This document shows positions 45,941 to 56,646 of a stretch of DNA of 64,000 nucleotides, piece after piece. The stretch lies in NCBI GenBank assembly GCA_005765155.1, contig VCCP01000004.1, positions 2,852,001 through 2,916,000 of the forward strand, given 5' to 3'. Within the stretch, counting starts at the first letter, position 1; each line of letters starts with the position of its first letter. Under the pieces are notes generated by a model. The model was not told the origin of the DNA and did not search any database. It saw only the letters and a program-made list of their open reading frames with translations. The stretch comes from Zelopaecilomyces penicillatus. Lineage: Eukaryota > Ascomycota > Sordariomycetes > Hypocreales > Pseudodiploosporaceae. Position numbers and translations under genes: made by a program.

Positions 45941-48666
45941 GTTATTTATTGCCGGGGTCCCAAACCGAGACAAAGTACACGGGAAACAAGGCTTGCTCAT
46001 TGATTGCTTGAGATTGGATGACGCACAGCGTGCGCACAAGAAGCTTGACGCGCATAGCATCAACTTGATATAGTGTGACTAGAAGGAGAACTGGGACCCT
46101 CATCTTCATGTTTACGATGGATTTTTAACGGACATGTTTTATGATACGCCAACCCAGAGATGGTTTTTCTGGCGGGGTGGGATGTATAACTGTATTATGG
46201 TATGGATTGGGTTTAAATGACAGGATGGGTATGGCTCATGGCTTATGGCTCATGGCTCATGGCTCTTTGAAATAGAAGCAAATGAAAGCCTTGTAACAAC
46301 ACAACAATTGCAGACAGTACGCGATACTTTGCTAGATAAAGTGAGATGATGTGATGAAACATCGGAAGATGGGAGGGAGGGAGACGCAACTCCCCCTCTC
46401 CTCCTGCAGGCCCAAACTTGCCTTTGTCCCTCAACTTGCGCGCATGTATGAGTACCGACAGTACAGTATGAAGGTGAGCGAATGGGCAGAGTGAGCACCC
46501 CCTCCCCTACCACATACGGTTCTAACCAGACCTGGATTCCAGGTATGATTGCCATCTGGGCTGGAGCTAGGCGTGCCATCCAATGGGCGATTGATTGAAA
46601 GAGGACGAGCCATTGTGTGAATCCACCATATCCAGGTAGTATTAAAGTGTGTATTGTATCGTTCTTAGGATGACATACGACGATACAGTGCTGGCCTCGT
46701 CATCGGCTGGCGATGCAAAACGACACGGCGTTGTCTGTGCGAAGTACGTTGAAGCAGGAAGCCGCCAGGTCTCCTGGAATGCCCCGCTTTCCGTGGGCCG
46801 TCCACAGCGGCCGATCGGTGTGGTGGGGCTGACTGTGTCAGTCACTGTTTAGGGGCTGTTAATAATAGGTAGGGAACAGATACACAAAGGTGGTTTATTT
46901 GTACATGTATTCGCATGGCCGGACCATGTTGAAGAAGAGTTCAAAGGGTTAGAACGCGAGACTTGATTTCATATGCGTTGCTGCCTTTAGTTCTCTTTTT
47001 TCTTCTGTAGACATTATGATGAGTAGCTGATGATGGCTAGTAGTTACTGGCAAGGTTAATTAGTTGCAACGAGATGGTGATTGATTGATATGTCAACACT
47101 GCGTAGTAATCTTTGAGAGCGCGGTGTTTATCTTAGCATTGGGCTCTCCGGATGTGTCCAAAGTACAGAAGACTGACCACCATACTTACTGACCAGGTAC
47201 AACCTTGCACACAGCCAGCTACTATAGTATGCTGCAGCCACCATGCGCACCTCAGACAAGGCCACCAACACCTGTTTTGGGGGGAGTTGCTTGCGGCAAT
47301 ACTGTATTGATCTAGGGAAGCCCTTGTTGAATGGTGTTTTCGTTCTTGGACTGATAAAGCTGAGAGCTGCGATTTAATACACATTATGGCGAGTAAATGG
47401 TATGGTTGTTGGGTATGTTTACGTTTGAAAACGTAGCAATTATATTTCCCAAGTTGCCAAAGTACATTACATTGGATGAACAGCGGATATATACTACTAG
47501 AATGTGAGTGCGGCATCTCGATGACTAAAATGGCTCTGGATTTCAATGTCAAGTCGCTTGAGCTCGTCTCATTCTCACAGCTCGTCACGCATCACCACGG
47601 CAACGACCTGCTACACACAAACAATTTACCTGCCCCTTGTCCATGTATAAGCTGCTGTTTATTATTATGTTAGCCATATTGCCTGCATATCATAAGTGGC
47701 ATTATGTTCATCACTTATTGTTATTCTTTTCTTCCTTCATCGTCTTGCATCGCTGCCGCTGCACATCCACACTGTCGCCACACATCCACTCCACAGCCTA
47801 GGCTTGCCTTGCAGCTGGAAACGCCATCTAATGGGGGGGGAACACTGCAGAGTGGTCCGTGCGGATAGCTAGCTTCCCACTCTCAAAGTACCTAACTTGC
47901 ATTTCCCCTAATTAAAACACCCACAGTATATATTTATTGTGCCAATTAAACTGCATGGATCCAGCATGGTACCTAATTAGGACAAGTGTTTGGCACAATC
48001 TACGCTAGACTTAACGAGGACTTTTTTCGAAGTCGGCCAGCCTGAGCAGCCTTGCCAAACATTGAATTTTCGACGTCTAATAGCATGCGCGCCGAGCTCT
48101 CTGGTTACATTTATCTTTCTTTCCACCACAAGATAACGGCAATCAACAAAACAACAACCAATTCCACCCTACAACTACGCACCATACTTCAAATCGAAAT
48201 ACACGCCATTCTTTTTTCCTCCCCTATGGGCAACGCATCTCTCTGTGTCTCATCTCTCTCCTGCGGCGCGCGTCAGGATAATCTATCGATCCGAGTGCAA
48301 CGAAGCGAAACATAGAAACAGGCATTGAGAACCGAGGATCGCAATTGAAAACCTCCAGCAAATTTCCTATTTTGACGTCTCAGTGCTCTATTCCTAAAAA
48401 CAAACCCACACGAAATATCACATCATACCAACGAAAGAAGCCCGCCCATCATCGTCAAAGTCGTTTTTTTTTTTTTGAATTGCAATCATACTTTAGATCT
48501 CAATTTCGACAGCAAGTGCGCCAAACATACAGATAGATAGGCGACAGAGAACAGCTTCGCAGCTCATTTCGCCTTGGTGATTACTCTAGCGACAAGTTGA
48601 GGATCAAATCCAACAAACGCTACATACCCAGACCTCTGGCTCAACCAGCCAAATTTACGAACCGCC
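45941..48666. other. Intergenic region between Stf2-like and SPF27 genes
   Basis: 2.7 kb with a 7-bp tandem repeat (46231-46265), a G8 run near 47833-47840 and A/T runs near 48463-48476. No supported gene; the longest open frame (47133-47588, minus) has no recognisable content. Confidence 0.45.
46231..46265. repeat. 7-bp tandem repeat, 5 units (ATGGCTC)
   Basis: ATGGCTC, ATGGCTT, then ATGGCTC three times, about 290 bp past the Stf2-like stop, possibly in its 3' UTR. Confidence 0.8.
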
Positions 48667-49451
48667 ATGTCTATCTCGCCAGCTTTCCACGAGTCCCTTC
48701 CTTGTGCGTACACTCTGCCAAACAATGCTCCCCCTTTTCTGCTGATCCGTTGGGAATAAACTTTGCCTACCAAAACGGAAATCAAGCTAGAGCAAGTAGC
48801 AAGCCATGCTAACGTCTTCAATTCCGCTGTCTAGACATTGATCCCGAACCTTCCCCCGAAGCCCTGGCCGCCGCTCGCGCTCTCATCTCCGCCGAACAAA
48901 TCGCAATGGGCTCCCCCTCACCCCCAGCTCTACCCAGCGCCATTCGGGAGCCTTCCTTCTCGCCCGCCATTACCGCCGAACTCGAACGCCTCTCCTCCTC
49001 ATCCGCTGCCTCCCAGCCCCTCGACCTCTCCCGCTATGAAGCCCAGGAGCCACCCTCCTCTCTCGCCCCCGGTCAGTCACCCGCCGATGCCCTCCGCCAA
49101 CCCCTCGCAAACGCTTTCGTCTCCGCCTCCTATCTCTCCTCACGAACTGAAAACCTAGCCCTACTCGACCGCCACGGTCGCAACGCCTGGCTGCTCGCAA
49201 ACTACCATCTAGAGTCTGACCTGCGGAGTCTCGAGAAGGATCTCACTGACACGAAGCGCGAGATTGATCTCGTCAACGCCGCTCGTACCCGCCGTCAAAC
49301 CGATGTCCGCGCTGAGATGCAGGGGCTCGAAGAGAACTGGCGCTCAGGCGTTGGCAAGGTTCTGGAAACCGAGATTGCGGTGGAGGAGCTCAAGGCTCAA
49401 ATTCGCCAGGAGTTGAGGAATCAGGGTAGCGTTGAACAGCAGACAGCTTGA
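48667..49451 (+). CDS. Pre-mRNA splicing factor SPF27/BCAS2 family (Cwf7-like)
   Basis: Component of the Prp19/NineTeen complex in the spliceosome. Exons 48667-48703 and 48835-49451 give 217 aa. The small first exon encodes MSISPAFHESLP; splicing across a 131-nt intron (GTGCGT...CTGTCTAG, branch GCTAACG) creates LPYIDPEPSPEAL, the expected start of this family. The middle is Pro/Ser-rich (SPSPPALPSA), then comes a long coiled-coil half (YLSSRTENLALLDRHGRNAW through the C-terminal QIRQELRNQ). An in-frame ATG at 48906 would give only 181 aa and lose the conserved start. Convergent with PKA-R. Confidence 0.88.
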
Positions 49452-50188
49452 ACAGAATATCCGAACACCTTCTGTTTCGCACTAGTAAAATACATAGTTC
49501 ATGTGGCTCTAGAAGCCAGCCGATTGATTTACCGACAACCATGCCTTGGTCGAAGTAAGATGAGAATATGATTCGTGGGTTTAAAGGACAAAAGGCCAGT
49601 TGGCAGTACTGAGAAGGCAAATCAACCGCAACTGATTTTCTCTTACCATGTGTAACCTGAAAAGCGGTAATTAGAACTACGAGGGGTAAAGATGGACTTG
49701 TGGGAGTTTGTAAAATTTGGTTGGCCAATATTCATCAACTTAATTCTGCTTGGCGAGGCAATGACGATTTTGTTCTACCGCCGGGTTTTACACACACTAT
49801 TACGCAACAAAGAGCCTCTTAAAAGAAGATGATAACGGTATCAAACAAAGGTATCTGTTCAAGTAGACATGTCTCTCAGGAAAGCGACGGTGGAGGGGAG
49901 TGGGATGCCTTCAGACAGGGCGCCCCTGTTTACCAACAAAATGCCATAGGCCCTTATTTCCCCGGGAACACCTGCTGCCTTTGCCGTCTCCACAAAGCGA
50001 CAGCATATGTGAGTCTCAACCTAGCCACCAATACCAAAACCCGCAGGTCTCACTTCTTCCAAGTCTTCTGATTCATGAGCGAGCCGTTTCTGTATTTAGT
50101 TCTTTCCGCCGTAGGACGACACTCAAACGTTGTCCTTGATCCTAGCACCACAACCACACCTGTGCATGCGTACGAGCTTGCCGGGAAC
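49452..50188. other. Convergent intergenic region (SPF27 / PKA-R 3' ends)
   Basis: 3' flanks only; nothing else supported. Confidence 0.6.
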
Positions 50189-51591
50189 CTAACCACGGTG
50201 TAGGGGATCCATTTCCTCAACTCCAGTCTTGACTCCCTTATACCTAGTCCTCCGCAAGGTGTATTCCACGGGACCCAGCAGCCGCTGGAATGCATTCTTA
50301 CCCAATGTCGCTACTTTGACCTCTGACGAAGCAACGACACTAGCGGCTCGCGGAGCATCATTGAGCAAGGCCAGCTCGCCAAAGAAATCGCCTTTTTTGT
50401 AGTGCAAAACCTTGTTGTTCGAGTCCCCCTTATATGCATCTGCCTCACCACTCTCCAATAAGAAGAACGAGTATCCAGGATCCCCCTCTCTGATGATCAC
50501 ATCGCCAGGAGCGAATTTCTGTGTCTCAAGCGCGTCTGCAATTTTAGAACGTTCGTATGGGGTGAGTGATGAGAGAAGAGGCACTTCCTCAAGGAAACTC
50601 TCGTACATTCTCCTGCGTGCAAAGGTCGATTCCATCAAAATACGACGAAACGTCACTCTGTCTAGCGCCCACAATGTACATCCTGCCTCGGCAGAGACGA
50701 TCGTTGCAGCACGAGGTGCGTTATACATAAGGGCAAGCTCACCAAAAGAACCTCCAGCCTGGACGTTGCCCACCCGGGAGCCCACGCCCTCAGGGCCGGG
50801 TTGAATGGACCCAGCGGGGTTTACGTAGACATCAAATGAGCCCCTTTCAACAACATAAAAGTAGTCGCCAGTGTCTCCTTGGCTAATAACCTATGGTGCC
50901 ATATTAGAACAAGCGACATAATGACTGGTTAAGCATCATCCTGTACCTTGATATCCTTGGCAGGTATAGGCTTCTCTACCAGAGCACCTAGAATCTGAGC
51001 ACTTTGCTCCTCATCTAAATGACTGAATAGAAAGTTGCCCTCAATGGATCGCTTGAGCCGATCAAGTTGTTCTGCCGACTTCTCGTGGAATGGAGGCGTC
51101 CAGTTGTCGTACGTGTCGGCACTGGGTTTGAGGGACTCGGCCGAAACTGATGTTCGGCGGCCGAAGTTGTATTGAGCAGGATAGCTATCGGCATTGTGGG
51201 GGCCCTTCATCATTGGAGGGCCGTCCGAGGTAGCATCACCACCAAAGAACCCAGTAAAAGCAGGCGCAGCGCCAGGGGCAACGGTATCGTTCTCGTCTTC
51301 TTCTACAACGCTATGCATTCCCTTCTGGGGCCGATCGCCTCCGAAGGGGTTAGCATTGGCGCCAAAAGGGCTTGAGAACGGGCCAGACATCCTTGTTGAG
51401 TTTCTTGTGTATGCCGCAGACAGTTGGTTTGAGACACGGTCTCTATAGGAAGGGTGGCTCGCCGCTCGATCGGCCGCTAGGCGCGCGTTGAAGTAATCGG
51501 CACAGAGTTGAATGATATCGCTCGAGTGAGTTTGAAAAACGAGCTGGTCAAGAACCTGTATCTCATTCCTGTAAGCTTCAGGTAAAGACAT
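50189..51591 (-). CDS. pkaR: cAMP-dependent protein kinase regulatory subunit
   Basis: Holds the PKA catalytic subunit inactive until cAMP binds. Exons (minus) 51591-50947 and 50890-50189 (56-nt intron) give 448 aa. An N-terminal dimerisation/docking helix pair (LPEAYRNEIQVLDQLVFQ...) is followed by a disordered Gly/Pro/Asn stretch. The inhibitor site RRTSVS is at 145-150; with Ser in the P-site it is a substrate-type (type II-like) site. Two cAMP-binding domains each show the phosphate-binding cassette: FGELALMYNAPRAA and FGELALLNDAPRAA. The intron joins AKDIK to VISQGDTGDYFYVVE exactly inside cAMP domain A. Targets of PKA include neutral trehalase, whose gene with an RRGS site lies at the left end of this window. 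Confidence 0.95.
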
Positions 51592-51848
51592 GATTGAGTT
51601 TGGAGAGGTATAGGTATGATGATTCTGAAAGAGACAGTGTATAGGCCTGTGAACCAGTAGAGGCGGGGTTCCCTGATGCCTTGGGACGGTTTAGATTTGA
51701 GCTAGACTTACGACTTGAACAATGTTCCCAAAACCAGAGTCAATATGTATCTGTAGTTAACCACGTCGTTAGCAGGGAGTTACAAGGCAGGCAGGCATCT
51801 TGGATCGGAAGTGCCACGTCTTGAGGAAAACAGAAACACGGACTGAGG

Positions 51849-51883
51849 GGCAATGGGCAATGGGCAATAAGCAATAGGCAATG
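51849..51883. repeat. 7-bp tandem repeat, 5 units (GGCAATG-like)
   Basis: GGCAATG twice, GGCAATA, AGCAATA, GGCAATG, upstream of PKA-R. Confidence 0.8.
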
Positions 51884-52832
51884 GGTTGGGGCTGGAGCTG
51901 TGTGCTTGGCCTGCACTGCAGGACACCGGGGAGACCGACGGCGGACGAACGGACATGGATAAAGAGACGGCTCGGTTGAAGCCGAAGAGGGGATTGAGCA
52001 GCCCTTGTTTGACAAGCAGATGGGAAAGACAGGGACTGGGAAAAAAGCGCAATCGAAATGCAATGAGGGCCGGATGGCAAACAAAGGCAAACGAGTTGGC
52101 GGGATGCAGCAGTGCTTGCTCAAGCAACTTGAGGTGGGTGGCGCAACAACGTCACTGGGAGTGCGTGCACGGAGCCAGCACCCCAGGTCCTGAGCCCAAG
52201 AGCCCCCCGTTTTAGGTCCAACAAGCTGCCAATGCAGGATTTGGCTGGGCAGAGAGACAGATAGATAGTAGATGAACTCACTAGTAATCAAGGAAGAGAT
52301 GAATGAGCCGTTTGCCACGTCCAGCGCGCGCGGAGGACGGCGCTGCAATAGTCGGTCTGGGGCGATGAGGACGACAGAACTGGGAGCTGAAGAAGGGGAT
52401 GGGAGAATAGAAGAGGAGGGGTTGTGTCACAGCTTCCAGACGGGGGTGGTTGCGGCCGATGCTGACTTTGGTGTAGGCTGAAGAACGATACACAGTTACT
52501 GGAGGAGCAAATGAGGGGCAACACGGCCGTTGAAAAAGGCTCCAGAGGTGGCGACAAGGCGAGAGCAGACTGTGAGTGTCGACTGAGGACAGTGATGACG
52601 ATAGATGGACGATGGTAAATGAAGTTCGGTCGTACGAAGCAGGTAACGTGGGTAGGTGATGATGGGAGCAGAAAGTGCAGCCGACGTCCTGCAGAAGCGG
52701 AGACGAGGAGCAGGCCTGCTACTGTACTCGAGGTGTAATTGCCTTAATTACCTGTAATTACAGCGTGCTCACTTGTCTCCTGGGCGGGTTTCTCGCTAAG
52801 TCACTGCCTTCATTAGTGCTAAGAGACATGAT

Positions 52833-52844
52833 GGGGGGGGGGGG
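52833..52844 (+). repeat. Poly-G tract (12 G)
   Basis: Uninterrupted G12 in the long region between PKA-R and ADA1. Confidence 0.8.
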
Positions 52845-54535
52845 CGCTTTTACGTATGTCCTGGGCCAGTGAGCGTCCAGCGAGGCCCAGCGGGTCCAGT
52901 CGGCGGGCAGCAAGCGAAGCTTTTCAGGGCTTTTCTAGAAGAAATGCACGGGCCATATGGCGCCCTGTTACGCCCTTCAGTGAAGAGCATGGAAGGTGTT
53001 CAGTGGATTCCGCACGTCTTCGCTGCAGCTGCTCCGGCTTTGGCGGCTCCGTCCCTACGTTTTTTTAATCAAATGCCCTGTAATCAGCTGTAGGCTGGCA
53101 GCCTGGTAGGGCTCTTGGTATTACCCGACAGAAACGCACAAGTATCCCCACCAATGAGTTCCGTCCCAGGCGACAAGCTTTATGCTGAGCTTCCCCTCTT
53201 TGGGGGCCATGGCACTTATTTTCCCCGGAATTTCGTTACTGGGCTTACATGTCCAGGACAAAAGCACGAGAGAGACACAGCATGCATTCGATAAACTAAC
53301 TATCACATCATCATCGTCATCATCAGTGGCTTGGGTGTGGATACCAAGGCAGCGGCAAATGCTCTTTACCGAGTGGGCAAACCCCTCTAGAAACCGAATG
53401 GAAGAGTTGCTCCATACGATTTACCCCGCCTTCTGTGGCCCCCTCCACTCGGCTGTTGGTCTATGTATGTGTAGCTTCAGTGCACGGCGTGCTGAGTATG
53501 TGACAGCAAGAAATGATAGGTAGTAGCTATGGTGGTAAGACTCTCGTATTTTAATACCCATCTAGGCAGTACATCAGTTAGATCATAGGGCTCTAGGTTG
53601 AGTCCAGCCTGGCATATTTGTGACGCGGTGGCTGCTCATCAGTGGTAATACCCTGAAGCGTGAAGCTTGAACGCCTTTATCAACACTATCGGAACATCTA
53701 TCAACTGCATCATGCTGATTAAGATTAATGACATTATTCAACCGATCTCGTTATGAACCAAATATGTAGTAAATCATCTACGATTGTCAACAGCTATACT
53801 CCTTGAGACATCAGGGAGGTACATGCAAGTAGATAGTCAAATGTAAATATAGTTAATTGTTTGTAGTCTGTGTATCTCATCCTCTGATTTCTGCGTTGCT
53901 CTTTGCCTATTTACAAACATCTCAACTCCCCTCTCCCCCGGGTATCGTTCCGTACAAATACACCTGCAAATACTCATGTTCTCCAACCCAGCGCTATGTA
54001 GCTGTAATAGTCGTCGTCTTAGTCCAACAAACGCCTAGTAATCCCCAACCTTGACCTAAAGGAAAAGAAAGCCAACAAAAAAAGAAAGAAAGAAAGGCGC
54101 AGCGTACATGGTGAGCCGGAGCCAAGTGATATAAAAAAAATGGGCCACCGAAAGTAAAAGGATGCAGAAAAGAGAAAAATAATACAGAAGAAAGCATGGG
54201 GCCGTTCGTTGAATCAGGCGATATGACGCTAACGTTGATCAGGGATAAGCCATCGCTTCCTGTCCAAGCCTCCATGCTATACTGGTGCTATGCCTCAACG
54301 CCAAGTGTTTTAATGTTTTGCTTGCATGTGAAAGGTATCCAACTGTAATGGGAATGTGCTTGTGAGTGTGAGCAAAGGGATCTTGCAGCCTTTAGCTGGA
54401 TGGCCAGCTCCGCCAAGCCATAGGCGCAAACGGCTACGATCCAAGAGTGGGACTTGCAGGCATGGCTTCTAGCCCGAGAGGCGGATCGGATATGTCGCTC
54501 TTCGAAGAGTCAAATGTTGGGAGAATGATTCCTGG

Positions 54536-56076
54536 TCATGATCCAACGGCTAGACACGAATCTAAAACGCCGTCGAGCATATCCATGTCTTGGTTGTCTG
54601 CACCATCCCACCACATATCAGTGTCAATGTCCATGGCATCCGGATGAACCCCATTAACAAGCTCGTGCGACGAATTCCCATTTATGGCAGTTGGGTGAAT
54701 CTCCTCTACCCGCCGTAAGGGTTCTTCGTCGTTGATCCAAGAATAGTCGTTCCAATTTTCTAGCTCGCCGTCTCGATAGCCGTACAACACTTGAGTTGTG
54801 ATGATTGGGAACTGAGACAAGCCAATATCGGCCATCTCAAGGGCAATCTGCATATCTGCCATGCTCAGAGGCCCACGATCACTCGCCGCTTTGGATTCAA
54901 TAGGCAGCATGCCGACCTTGTCTCGAGTAGTATCCCCTCTTTGTGCAGCGTCCTCCTCAAGGTGAAGCTGCTTCCGGTATTTGTGTGTTTGTACCCATAC
55001 TGTCCCAATTCCAAAGCCTGCGTTTCCAGAGTCTCCGGGACCATTACTTCGCGTGCGGCTGAAAATTTGTGTCAAGACTTCCTTTATAAAGGCATCGGTT
55101 GCAACAGATACGAGCTGTGGGGCATCGGATACATGCCCACTAGCGAGTCCTGCCTCGTAGCAAATCGGTAGCATGCGGCCACTTATCTGATTGACGTCAG
55201 GAAATTCTCCAGATTCGATAGCAAGGGGCTGAGTAAAGCGTTTTCGAATTTCCAAATCAAAATCTGGAATATCTATCAGTAAAATATTACATAGAATACT
55301 GTGTTTGCATAAGTCTTACTCATTTTGTTAATACCCCCTGCGGCACTCGGGGGAACATCGGCCACTGTAGATGGTTTGCGATGCGTATCTGCTAGTATAC
55401 TTGACAGACTTTCATGAGGATCAAACTAATTGTGGGGTCAGCATATAAAGTACAGCATAAACGCCAATGTCACAGAGACTAACATCATTGTGAACCAAAT
55501 CTTTTATGCGCCGGCGATCCCGCGCAGGCAGTTGCATCACATCTCCCTTCAATCGCCGCTCAGCCGCATCACCAGACACAGGCTTACTGGCCGTTGCAGC
55601 GGCGGGCTTATCATTGGCACTAACCCAAGGCGCAAGGCCTTGATCTGGCATTTCTCGTGTGACATTGCCGTAAATGGCAGCAATGAGCTGATTATGAAGA
55701 CGTTCCTTGTCTCCATTTGACCCAGACAGTATTGGATCGAGCCGATATGTGTATTCTGTCTGGTTAAGACGGCCTATAGTTCATCACGGTCAGCCTGTAA
55801 GCCTATGCCTTGAGATAGCCTCGGGTATGTGCATGCAAGCATACCAATGAGAAACTCCGTGGTAGACTCTTTGTATATCAGCCATTGCTCAGGGCCAATG
55901 GCTGCCTTCAGCGCCGTATATAGGGGCTCGAGGTCAATTCGCGCCGGAATGAGTTGGCTCGTCTTGATGGGCTTCACTGCCCCCGGTGCAGAGATGCTGA
56001 GGCTCTTCGTTGAGAGGATAGGGGTCGAGAGGCTGGCGGACGGCCTGCTCAAGGCGGCGGGGTCGATATCGGGCAT
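54536..56076 (-). CDS. ada1: SAGA complex subunit Ada1/Hfi1 (SAGA-Tad1 family)
   Basis: Structural subunit of the SAGA histone acetyltransferase/deubiquitinase coactivator. Exons (minus) 56076-55845, 55773-55484, 55425-55320 and 55263-54536 give 451 aa. After a Ser/Pro-rich start, the SAGA-Tad1 domain begins with RIDLEPLYTALKAAIGPEQW and continues through GRLNQTEYTYRLDPILS and HNQLIAAIYGNVTRE. Later come the DRRRIKDLV and EIRKRFTQPLAIESGEFPD segments and a histone-fold-like LPICYEAGLASG helix. The tail is acidic (DAMDIDTDMWWDG). Exon 3 is short (106 nt) and was placed by frame: only these borders join VHND to FDPHES and then to FDLEIRKR. Divergent from GCP3, 570 bp apart. Confidence 0.88.
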
Positions 56077-56646
56077 GCTGGATCGCGGGAATCAGCAAGG
56101 CTGTCGCGTGCAGCGGAATGGCGGCGCGCGACGCGCAAGATGGAACATGGGCTGAAGAAAGCGAAAGAGGAACTTCATGCGATCACGGCTCCGGAGTCAG
56201 CTTGATGGCCCGGGCATTGCGAGGCCGTGAAGCTGATGGGGACTGGTCTGGCCGTTTGACGGTAGAGGAGGTCGGTAGGTAACAAGTTGTAGTGAAGTCT
56301 AAATTTTGCCGATAACTTGACAAAGATGGAGGACTGCTGGGACGATGAGCTGTAGCAGGTACTGCAGCGCTGCGCTAATGATGAGTGCGGGGTCGGGTCT
56401 TCGCTACATTCAACTGTACATGCCCCAGTGCGTTACCGCCATCCTTCCAACGCCTAAACAGTGTCCCCGTCGGCGCGCTCTGGTGCGCGTTTCTCAACAG
56501 CTTCCACCTCTCACAAGCTGCCATTTCGAAGACATCAGCAGCTGCGGCTTCGAAAGATAAATTGGTTGCTTCTCCTTGCAAGCGGCCGTTTCCCATAATT
56601 TCTTCCCGCATCTGCTGGCTCTGTCGCTCTTCGCGACAATGAAGTC
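56077..56646. promoter_or_regulatory. Shared divergent promoter region (ADA1 / GCP3)
   Basis: 570 bp between opposing start codons; no gene inside. Bidirectional use is inferred from layout. Confidence 0.4.

Larger units (their letters stand above)
51592..54535. other. Long intergenic region upstream of PKA-R
   Basis: 2.9 kb, probably the extended PKA-R promoter/5' leader plus the ADA1 3' flank. It has a 7-bp tandem repeat (51849-51883), a G12 run (52833-52844), AAAG-type repeats near 54079-54096 and pyrimidine/purine-rich patches. No gene that I can support; overlapping frames near 51740-52350 are low complexity. Confidence 0.45.
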
